Shown in pieces: positions 1 through 6,219 of a stretch of 14,138 nt of DNA. The notes below the pieces were generated by a model. That model was given only the letters and a program-made list of their open reading frames with translations. It was not told the DNA's origin and did not search any database. Source of the DNA: Kordiimonadaceae bacterium (GTDB lineage: Bacteria > Pseudomonadota > Alphaproteobacteria > Sphingomonadales > Emcibacteraceae); contig JABIPV010000079.1 in the NCBI GenBank assembly GCA_018699075.1, positions 1-14,138 on the forward strand, written 5' to 3'. A program made the position numbers and the translations under genes. Within the stretch, counting starts at the first letter, position 1. Each line of letters opens with the position of its first letter.

Positions 1-1105
1 AAAGATAGTTTGTCGCGATCTCCACCACTTCCGGCGTATCGTTAAAAAAGCTAGCGAGTGTTTCTGCGAGCAGGGCAATAACCAGTGCCAGGAACAATCC
101 CCATAAAACACAAAAAGAGCTGCAATGGCGAGAGGCTATTCTCATTCTTTTGAATTTTTCGGCACCCATATTTTGACCCATGAAGGGGGCGATTGCAGCG
201 GCTGCAGCGAAGAAAGTAATGCGGCATATGGCCTCTACGTTATTAGCGATATTAAAGGCCGCAACTGCATTTGTGCCATATGTAGCGACCATTGCCGTAA
301 CGGCGCCTGTTGCAAAAGGCGTGATTAAATTTGTACAAGTGGCAGGGATAGCTACATGCATGATGGTTTTTGAGCTGCTGACAAAACTTTCAAGAACCTT
401 TCGGCTATAGTCCAGCAGATCAAATTCAAATTTTAGATAATAAAATGCAGAAATAAGGGTGACAAGTCGCGTAAGCAATGTGGCAATCGCGGCGCCCTTT
501 AATCCTAAAGCAGGAATAAAGTAAAAACCCATGATTAAAATAGGGTCGAGTATGGCATTTATAATTGAGGCATAAATCATGATCCGACTTTGAAGCCCGG
601 TTCTTCCCATGGCTCTTATTTGTCCAAGGCTGACCATAGGGACAATGATTAGAAAAATGCTTGGCCACCATATTTGCATATATTGCCAAATTAATTCTAA
701 ATCCGCTTCTTTTGCACCTAATAAGCCAAATAACCAGTCATTTAGACTAAGGCCGATAATCGTGAGTGCTATGGAAAGAATGAAAGATAGTAATATGGCA
801 TTGCTGGCTATATTTCGAATAAAGTTAGGATCACCTTTTCCCAGCGCCCGTGATAAAACAGAAGACGTTCCCATGCTCATGCCAACTGAGGCGGAAACCA
901 CGGTCATGACTATTGGGTTGACAAAACCCATTGCGGCCAGCTCAGGTGCGCCGAGCTGGCCGATGAAATAAGTGTCTACTATATTGAAGGCCATTGTGGC
1001 AGCAATGCCGCCGACCATTGGCCAGCCCATGTCCCATAAATGTTTGCCAACAGGACCGGTCGTTAAATCAATATGTTTACGCTGCTTTTTGGCAGGTATG
1101 TTTAT
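1..1105 (-). CDS. MATE-family multidrug/organic cation efflux transporter, C-terminus cut by window start
   Basis: I translated this minus-strand frame by hand; it stays open from a stop just upstream of 1105 to the window edge, giving about 368 residues of a family usually near 450. The protein is strongly hydrophobic with many membrane segments. Typical MATE features include an N-terminal stretch like WPMVGGIAATMAFNIVDTYF followed by FIGQLGAPELAA, a loop SRALGKGD, and a second-half repeat ending in APFMGQNMGAEKF. MATE pumps export organic compounds in exchange for Na+ or H+ across the inner membrane. It follows the HpaB-family gene with a 4-base overlap, so it is probably co-transcribed and may export a toxic aromatic intermediate (inference). 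The start is odd: no ATG, GTG or TTG occurs in frame between the upstream stop and ATG 1030. The best placed codon is ATA at 1105-1103, seven bases after a strong AGGAGG. If ATG 1030 is used, 25 N-terminal residues are lost. Family is sure; start is not. Confidence 0.9.
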   Translation of the reverse strand, partial: MNIPAKKQRKHIDLTTGPVGKHLWDMGWPMVGGIAATMAFNIVDTYFIGQLGAPELAAMGFVNPIVMTVVSASVGMSMGTSSVLSRALGKGDPNFIRNIASNAILLSFILSIALTIIGLSLNDWLFGLLGAKEADLELIWQYMQIWWPSIFLIIVPMVSLGQIRAMGRTGLQSRIMIYASIINAILDPILIMGFYFIPALGLKGAAIATLLTRLVTLISAFYYLKFEFDLLDYSRKVLESFVSSSKTIMHVAIPATCTNLITPFATGAVTAMVATYGTNAVAAFNIANNVEAICRITFFAAAAAIAPFMGQNMGAEKFKRMRIASRHCSSFCVLWGLFLALVIALLAETLASFFNDTPEVVEIATNYL

Positions 1106-2610
1106 GAATATTCCTCCTCAAGCTCAAGGAAATTACAAATAAGTTTCTTGGCGTGACTAAGGTCCGTATTGCGCCATGCATTGGCGACCATAACGTTTGG
1201 ATCACCTGAATGAAGGCGTTCATACATTTGTTGACGTGAGCCAAATCCATCACCGGTTAAGTCCCAAGCAAATTTACAAAGTTTATGACGGTCCATGGGC
1301 GAACTTTCGTGGCCACGCATATAGACGTCTAAATATTCTTTAATTTCAGGATTTTCCCAGTCTTTTGCAGTGGGTAAGAAAATCAGGGAACTGGTGCCGA
1401 TATGTTCAACAAGCTCTATAAAACGTTCTGATACCATGGTTGTAAAGGCACGACGTTCTGGCCCTTTGGCAGGTTTATAATTTCCTGCGGCTGTTTTACT
1501 AGCCTTAAGCAAGGAAAGTTCAAAGCTAGATCTTATCGCTCCGGTATAGGTGCACATTTCACCTAACTTGGCGACAACTTCAGGACGTTTAATAATGCCG
1601 GATGTTGTGGCGAGCATTTCTGCAATCGCACATAAGATTTCCATACGAAGTACGGATAGTGATCCACCGGCAAAGCTTGCCCAAGTCATGACACCGCTTC
1701 TGAAAAGTTGATTTGCTTTTAAAGGTTCGCGATATAAGAAAACACGTTCCCATGGAATAAATACATCATCAAATACGATTAGGCTGTCTACTTCGTCATA
1801 TACGGCAGACGCAGGGTGATCAATTGGATCACGGCCGCCATAACTTTCCCGTGCAATTTGGCTTAGGCCAGGTGCATCACACGGTACTGTAAACCACATG
1901 GCATATTCTTTTTCTTCTGGTTTAAAGCCATAAGTTGGGCAAATCATAATTTCATTTGAAAATAAACCAAAAGTGTTAAAACGTGCGCCGCGGACAATAA
2001 TGCCGTCGTCACGTTCTTTAACAACGCGTACACAACGATCAGGATCTTCTGGCGGGCGAAGTGATTTATCCATGCAAGGATCATGTAACCCGTGTGAGAG
2101 GCATAAATCATTTTGTCGCGCATATGTAAGATAAGATTCCGCATTTTTTGAAAGTTCGGGGTTTAATTTTTCAAGTTCATGGCGAAGGTCATAAATACCA
2201 ACTGTCATCCCAGCAACGAAATCTGGAAGACGACCAAGCATTCCCATGGCATCATTTACCCAAATTTCAGTATTTCCTTTGCGGCCTTCAAGCATTTCCA
2301 TCGTCGGTGTGGTTGCATATGAATATGAACAGCGTACACCGTCTTCATCAACAAAGCTCATTTTATCCTGATATTCAGGATTATGTTGCTTGTCATAGGT
2401 TTCTGCAATTTTATGAGCCATTTTTGTAAAGGCGGGGTGCGTGGTTACGTCTTCAACCTTCTCACCCTGATAATAAACAACGCGGCCATCACGGAGACTT
2501 TCTAGGAAATCAGCACCGCTTTTAATGCCTTTACCTTTTACGTCTTTATAAGAACCCATTTCTTCTGCCCGTTCGGTAACAGGTTTGTCCAGTGTCGTTT
2601 TTATTTCCAT
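1102..2610 (-). CDS. HpaB-family FADH2-dependent aromatic hydroxylase (4-hydroxyphenylacetate 3-monooxygenase-like)
   Basis: A protein of about 502 residues, the usual size for the HpaB / PvcC / chlorophenol 4-monooxygenase family. These enzymes use reduced FAD from a separate reductase to hydroxylate phenols ortho to the OH, giving catechols, in the cytoplasm. Seen in the sequence: an N-terminal SLRDGRVVYYQGEKV block, GVRCSYSYATTP near residues 91-102, NDLCLSHGLHDP near 167-178, and DDVFIPWERVF near 281-291, matching the family's substrate and flavin regions. The cysteine and histidine ligands of the related 4-hydroxybutyryl-CoA dehydratase cluster are not evident (Tyr sits where its last Cys would be), so a monooxygenase is preferred. 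I chose ATG 2610 because GGAG lies seven bases before it; the in-frame ATG at 2622 overlaps that Shine-Dalgarno. No HpaC-type reductase is in the window. The upstream gap carries two palindromic boxes and a TATAAT. Exact substrate unknown. Confidence 0.88.
   Translation of the reverse strand: MEIKTTLDKPVTERAEEMGSYKDVKGKGIKSGADFLESLRDGRVVYYQGEKVEDVTTHPAFTKMAHKIAETYDKQHNPEYQDKMSFVDEDGVRCSYSYATTPTMEMLEGRKGNTEIWVNDAMGMLGRLPDFVAGMTVGIYDLRHELEKLNPELSKNAESYLTYARQNDLCLSHGLHDPCMDKSLRPPEDPDRCVRVVKERDDGIIVRGARFNTFGLFSNEIMICPTYGFKPEEKEYAMWFTVPCDAPGLSQIARESYGGRDPIDHPASAVYDEVDSLIVFDDVFIPWERVFLYREPLKANQLFRSGVMTWASFAGGSLSVLRMEILCAIAEMLATTSGIIKRPEVVAKLGEMCTYTGAIRSSFELSLLKASKTAAGNYKPAKGPERRAFTTMVSERFIELVEHIGTSSLIFLPTAKDWENPEIKEYLDVYMRGHESSPMDRHKLCKFAWDLTGDGFGSRQQMYERLHSGDPNVMVANAWRNTDLSHAKKLICNFLELEEEYS
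1113..1118 (-). promoter_or_regulatory. Strong ribosome binding site inside the end of the HpaB-family gene, pointing to an ATA start for the MATE gene
   Basis: AGGAGG is read on the minus strand at 1118-1113, within the last codons of the HpaB-family gene. Seven bases further on is ATA (1105-1103), which overlaps that gene's TAA stop as ATAA. This is the geometry of the common ATGA stop/start overlap with a single G-to-A difference. Confidence 0.65.
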
Positions 2611-2646
2611 GATAATCTCCATAAATTAATATAAAGGCATCCTAGC

Positions 2647-2659
2647 TGTTATTATAACA
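2647..2659. promoter_or_regulatory. Operator-like palindrome A overlapping the -10 of the HpaB-family gene
   Basis: TGTTATTATAACA has six-base arms TGTTAT/ATAACA around one central base. On the minus strand it contains a perfect -10 TATAAT (plus-strand 2651-2656), 41 bases before ATG 2610. No good -35 lies at 16-18 bases. The box is a shortened version of box B and of the boxes at 6139 and 6173. A bound protein would cover the -10, so repression is the simplest reading. Confidence 0.6.
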
Positions 2660-2675
2660 ATGATCAAGAAAATAA

Positions 2676-2691
2676 TGTTATTATAATAACA
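2676..2691. promoter_or_regulatory. Operator-like perfect 16-bp palindrome B
   Basis: TGTTATTATAATAACA equals its own reverse complement. It sits about 30 bases (near three helical turns) from box A, in the 91-base gap between the UbiD-type gene and the HpaB-family start, over the -35 area of the latter. It also lies just after the UbiD stop and before a T-rich run on the minus strand, so a weak terminator role is an alternative, but a loop-less AT palindrome is a poor hairpin. Confidence 0.6.
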
Positions 2692-2701
2692 GTAGAAAAG
2701 A

Positions 2702-4150
2702 TTAGATATTATCTAGTATATGAGCAAATTTAGCTTTGACTTTTTTCAATTGCTCTTCTGTGCATCTTGCAACTGGTGGGAATTCATCAATCCAAGAAAA
2801 AGGACGACAAGCATCTACAACTGCGCGAGAATTAGTCCGCTGACCTTTAGGGATGCGTGGGTCAAGCGGTCCGCTCCATGCGTCACGAATGAAATCAATG
2901 CTTTCTGCTGGATCGCACCTCGTGCTTAAGGCCCAAAGAACTTCGAACATGTTACTGGGGTCAATATCTTCATCAACGACAATGGTCCACCGTCCCATAT
3001 AACTTGCTGATTGGCAATTAGCGGCCATCATCGCGGCTTGTTTTGCATGGCCGCCGTATGCTTGCTTTAAGGATATAACGTTAAACATGCGCGCACCGCC
3101 AGCTTCATGGCACCAAACGCCCTGAACACCATTTAGCCCTGCTTTTTCTATTTCGTCCCAAATCATGCCTGATTTCATTACGCATTTGCAGAATGAAAAA
3201 TCTGAAGGCGGCATCATTGGGCTGGCAATGGTCATGATTGGATTATGTCTGTAATAAACCCGTTCTACGCGCATTATCGGTTCATTACTGACTTCGCTGG
3301 CATAATATCCTGTGAATTCACCAAATGGACCTTCTGGTAATGTTTCATCAGGGTACATTGCCCCTTCAAGGACTATTTCACTGTGCGATGGCATCGGCAG
3401 ACCGTAAAGCTCACTTTTAACGGTTTCAAAGGGAATGCCGCGATGGCCTCCGGCCCATGCAAATTCGGAAAGGCCATATTTAATTTCATTACCGGATGCT
3501 AGGAAAAGTAAAGGATCATGACCGATGCTGATGAGTACGGGGCAAGGTTCGCCATTAGCCCAATATTTTTCACGAATTTGTCGACCTTGTTTTCCTGGGG
3601 ACATCCATAGGCCGACAGTATTTTTATTATGAAGCATTGATCGGTATGTGCCGATGTTGGTCCAGTCATCTTCAGGATCATGCATTATGACAAGATCATC
3701 TGTACCTATATAGCGACCACCATCAAGCTCATGTAGGAAAGGCACGGGAAATTTAAGCAGGTCTACCTCATCATCTCGGTCGATGTTTTCCAATATCGGC
3801 CCTGTATCCACCTCTATCGGCGGAATTGGCGCATAATCCTGCATTCTCTCACGATATGATTTTACAACATCCATCGGGCATTCGGGGACGGGAAAGCCAA
3901 GGGTAATTGCCAAGCGTTTTGAAGAGTTTGTCAGCCCGGAAACCACTGTTTGACCACTGTCAAATCCGGGAACATCGGTAAATTGAATGGCGGGAGGGTT
4001 ATCAGAATTGTCGTGATAAACCGCTTCCATCAGCGTGCCCATCTCAAGATTCCAATCAGCACCGGGTATTTGAAGAAGTTCGCCTGCTTTTTCGACGCGT
4101 TCAATCAGTTCACGTAAATCTTTATGTGGATGGTCGTATTCGTTATACAT
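2702..4150 (-). CDS. UbiD-family prenylated-FMN-dependent (de)carboxylase
   Basis: A 482-residue protein, normal length for UbiD/Fdc/AroY-type enzymes, which add or remove CO2 on aromatic or unsaturated acids using prenylated FMN, a cofactor made by UbiX. The catalytic signature is intact: Asn165 and Arg170 in TNIGTYR correspond in spacing to the prFMN and substrate residues N168/R173 of Fdc1, and Glu273 and Glu278 in EGPFGEFTGYY match the E277/E282 pair. The stretch HSEIVLEG near 256-263 fits the metal/cofactor region. It lies 26 bases after the LigB-type gene and reads the same way, so it is probably the third gene of a unit starting at 6096. The likely role is decarboxylation of an aromatic or ring-derived acid in the same pathway (inference). 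No ubiX homologue is in the window, so the cofactor must come from elsewhere. Family is firm; substrate unknown. Confidence 0.92.
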   Translation of the reverse strand: MYNEYDHPHKDLRELIERVEKAGELLQIPGADWNLEMGTLMEAVYHDNSDNPPAIQFTDVPGFDSGQTVVSGLTNSSKRLAITLGFPVPECPMDVVKSYRERMQDYAPIPPIEVDTGPILENIDRDDEVDLLKFPVPFLHELDGGRYIGTDDLVIMHDPEDDWTNIGTYRSMLHNKNTVGLWMSPGKQGRQIREKYWANGEPCPVLISIGHDPLLFLASGNEIKYGLSEFAWAGGHRGIPFETVKSELYGLPMPSHSEIVLEGAMYPDETLPEGPFGEFTGYYASEVSNEPIMRVERVYYRHNPIMTIASPMMPPSDFSFCKCVMKSGMIWDEIEKAGLNGVQGVWCHEAGGARMFNVISLKQAYGGHAKQAAMMAANCQSASYMGRWTIVVDEDIDPSNMFEVLWALSTRCDPAESIDFIRDAWSGPLDPRIPKGQRTNSRAVVDACRPFSWIDEFPPVARCTEEQLKKVKAKFAHILDNI

Positions 4151-4176
4151 TTATTATTCCAGCTTCATTCCTCGAA

Positions 4177-5184
4177 TTATTCCCAGGTCATAAAACCCAT
4201 AGCGTTTCCGGTTCCGGCTTCTGAGCGATAACAGGGAATATAATCCTGCATATTAATTTTAAGGCCGCTGCCTTTTAAAATGGCCGCTGTGGTGATCCAA
4301 TTTTTTATTTCCGATGTGCCGCTCCGTAGATAATCTTCTGGAAGGGCGCTTAAGATATCCATGTCTAAATTTATCAGGCCTTCAATCACACCTTTATCAA
4401 ATTCTTCATCGATGACAAAATGTGTAAGACCACCTGATCCGCAAACGGCAACACGGTAATCTTTTGGATATGCAGCAACGGCGCGACCAATGGCTTCACC
4501 TAAAGCAACACAGCGCGCTGCGGAAGGTTGATTAGGCGGATAAAATGTATTTAAACAAACATGGATCGCTGGGATTGGCATTTGCATTAATCTGCGATAA
4601 ATAAAGCCATAGGCATGTGACATGCCACGTGGCCCCTTTGGCCCATCGGGTAAGGATTTCATAGCATGGATATCAAAATTTTCAGCCATTAACGATGAAA
4701 TGACATGACTGGAAAACTCAGAATCAATAGGATATGTGGTGTCTTCTGCCGCGGACGTACCTTGTGCGGCGATGCCAATGCCGGGGGGCATTTTGGCAAT
4801 TCTTTCTGGGGAGATAGACATATGATCAACAGTATCACCATATAACATACTGATGGCCGGGGTGTTGTTTTCGTTAAAAACTTCACGCTGGTCGTTGCCA
4901 ATAATGATCAGGATATCAGGATCCATCTGTTCCAATTTGGTGCCGAGCTGTTCAATGGAATGCTGACAAGCCGTGTGGCGTTCTGTACGAATGGGCAACG
5001 AGGATTGATGATCAAGTTTTTCATCTTTACGTAGTTCAACAAGTTGATCATAAACATATGATTTTCCGCGATATTCAAGGGAAGGATTTTTTTTGTCCGC
5101 TTCAACCCTTAAATGCCATTTATCTGGTGGTGTGGAAAGAAGGGGACTGTGTGAGGTGCCAAATCCAAATACTATTTCTGCCAT
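4177..5184 (-). CDS. LigB-family class III extradiol ring-cleavage dioxygenase (divergent metal site)
   Basis: A 335-residue protein of the LigB fold, whose members cleave catechol-type rings next to the hydroxyls using non-haem Fe(II). Visible family marks are His12 in FGTSHSPLL (first iron ligand), a His in RGMSHAYGF at residue 190 (position of the catalytic His), and GSGGLTHFVIDEEF at 249-262 with Glu260/261 where LigB carries its Glu ligand. In the motif that normally reads NDH (second His ligand, H61 of Sphingomonas LigB) this protein has Asn97-Asp98-Gln99. I recall related, poorly characterised LigB-like proteins with DDQ here, so this may be a subfamily trait rather than a mutation. 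The gene lies 33 bases after the binding-protein-like gene and 26 before the UbiD-type gene. Ring cleavage after HpaB-type hydroxylation is the obvious role, but with a changed ligand it could have a different metal geometry or reaction. Confidence 0.82.
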   Translation of the reverse strand: MAEIVFGFGTSHSPLLSTPPDKWHLRVEADKKNPSLEYRGKSYVYDQLVELRKDEKLDHQSSLPIRTERHTACQHSIEQLGTKLEQMDPDILIIIGNDQREVFNENNTPAISMLYGDTVDHMSISPERIAKMPPGIGIAAQGTSAAEDTTYPIDSEFSSHVISSLMAENFDIHAMKSLPDGPKGPRGMSHAYGFIYRRLMQMPIPAIHVCLNTFYPPNQPSAARCVALGEAIGRAVAAYPKDYRVAVCGSGGLTHFVIDEEFDKGVIEGLINLDMDILSALPEDYLRSGTSEIKNWITTAAILKGSGLKINMQDYIPCYRSEAGTGNAMGFMTWE

Positions 5185-5217
5185 TATTTATACCCTATTC
5201 ATTACCTGTATTGTCTT

Positions 5218-6096
5218 TTATTGAATTGTTGAATCTTCATAACTGGCGTGACCGCCTTTATCCGTATCAAAAATAGGTCTTTCATCTACCCAGTTTTGCG
5301 TATTGTCGTATATTTCTTTGCTATAGGGAAGAAAAACTATTCGTTCACCTGGACCAAAGCTTCTGGTGTCCATAATTTTCTGGAAACGTTCTGGGAAATC
5401 ATTCTTAAAATAATGGGTGTATTTATCATGGCGTAAATCTATGTCGGCTTGGGCGCGGGCAAGGGCACGGTAAAGTTTATCTAAATCTTCTTCCGCTGCA
5501 TCTTCTTGTGCCATAGCAGCAATCATAAAGGTCGTATCAATGATTTTACGAAAGCCCAGTTGTTCAGCAAGGTACATTGGCGCCCCAAACAATGTTGCTG
5601 CGGGTATTTCACCGTCAAGCATCAATTCGGTTCTTTGAAAAAGCATGCCACCAAAATGAAGGTCTATGTCTGAACCATCCATGTAAGGCTCTAACGCCTG
5701 AATGGTGGCGTAGTGGCTTCCTGATTGATAACCTACAGTGATTTTTACACCTTTTAAATCTTCCGGTTTTTGTACGGGAGAGTCTTTTGGAACATAAATG
5801 CCTGATGGGGTAACTGAATAAGCTTTGGCGTATAATTTCCCTAGTCCTGCGGCCGCAGCCTTATTAACGGTCCAATGACATGCTGAACTTATATCGCATG
5901 TACGGCCATGTTCAAATGACTGGTAGGCCCCACTTATTTCTTCTTTTGGCAGCTCTGTTGCTGATTTTTTACTTAATTTTGCCATACGGTCGATTTGAAT
6001 AAATTCATAATCCAGACCTTCGTCCTTGAAATAACCTTTTTCCTCAGCAACCCATTCTTGAAGGCGCATGTGAGGTCCGATAACTAATTTACCCAT
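5218..6096 (-). CDS. Periplasmic-binding-protein-fold (NMT1/THI5-like) protein without signal peptide
   Basis: A 292-residue protein resembling NMT1/SsuA-type substrate-binding proteins: RLQEWVAEEKGYFKDEGLDYEF at the N-terminus, IYVPKDSPVQKPEDLKGVKITVG near 115-137, and MLDGEIPAATLFGAPMYLAEQLGF near 168-191. ATG 6096 is well supported by AGGAGC seven bases upstream, and the protein starts directly with the mature fold (MGKLVIGPHMRLQEW). There is therefore no signal peptide or lipobox, and it should be cytoplasmic. No ABC permease or ATPase gene accompanies it. In this fold, cytoplasmic members are known that act as enzymes (4,5-dihydroxyphthalate decarboxylase and THI5 are precedents), so an enzymatic or ligand-sensing role in the aromatic pathway is possible. 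It is the first gene of the unit, followed by the LigB- and UbiD-type genes. Function not assignable from sequence alone. Confidence 0.75.
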   Translation of the reverse strand: MGKLVIGPHMRLQEWVAEEKGYFKDEGLDYEFIQIDRMAKLSKKSATELPKEEISGAYQSFEHGRTCDISSACHWTVNKAAAAGLGKLYAKAYSVTPSGIYVPKDSPVQKPEDLKGVKITVGYQSGSHYATIQALEPYMDGSDIDLHFGGMLFQRTELMLDGEIPAATLFGAPMYLAEQLGFRKIIDTTFMIAAMAQEDAAEEDLDKLYRALARAQADIDLRHDKYTHYFKNDFPERFQKIMDTRSFGPGERIVFLPYSKEIYDNTQNWVDERPIFDTDKGGHASYEDSTIQ

Positions 6097-6138
6097 GATA
6101 AGCTCCTGTGATAATGTTCTTTTATTTTTTATTTATAC

Positions 6139-6154
6139 TGTTATTATCATAACT
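6139..6154. promoter_or_regulatory. Operator-like palindrome C overlapping the -10 of the 6096 unit
   Basis: TGTTATTATCATAACT matches 14 of 16 positions of the perfect palindrome at 2676-2691. It overlaps the minus-strand -10 GATAAT. Confidence 0.6.
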
Positions 6155-6171
6155 AATAAGATTTAAGTCAA
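6143..6171 (-). promoter_or_regulatory. Sigma70-like promoter for the binding-protein/LigB/UbiD unit
   Basis: On the minus strand TTGACT (plus 6166-6171) and GATAAT (plus 6143-6148) are separated by exactly 17 bases, close to the ideal sigma70 form, about 47 bases before ATG 6096. Palindrome C covers the -10 and palindrome D lies just upstream of the -35, which fits negative control by the protein that binds them. Confidence 0.6.
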
Positions 6172-6172
6172 G

Positions 6173-6188
6173 TGTTATTATAATAATA
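6173..6188. promoter_or_regulatory. Operator-like palindrome D, next to the M28 peptidase start
   Basis: TGTTATTATAATAATA matches the first 14 positions of box B and lies 34 bases from box C. On the plus strand it contains TATAAT (6179-6184), a possible -10 for the peptidase gene starting at 6220, although no good -35 is seen. The box could thus act on both divergent genes. Confidence 0.55.
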
Positions 6189-6219
6189 CATCGCGGCTAA
6201 AAAATGAAAGGAAAATAGG

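Noticed and set aside
609..971. Plus-strand 120-residue open frame
   Set aside because: It lies wholly antisense to the clearly coding MATE frame, has no homology I recognise and no Shine-Dalgarno; a shadow frame.
1102..2610. 4-hydroxybutyryl-CoA dehydratase (same superfamily as HpaB)
   Set aside because: The Cys/His ligands of its [4Fe-4S] cluster are not evident; Tyr stands where its last Cys would be, and neighbours are aromatic-pathway genes.
5218..6096. Substrate-binding component of an ABC importer
   Set aside because: No signal peptide or lipobox, a well-supported start, and no permease or ATPase gene nearby; kept only as a fold description.
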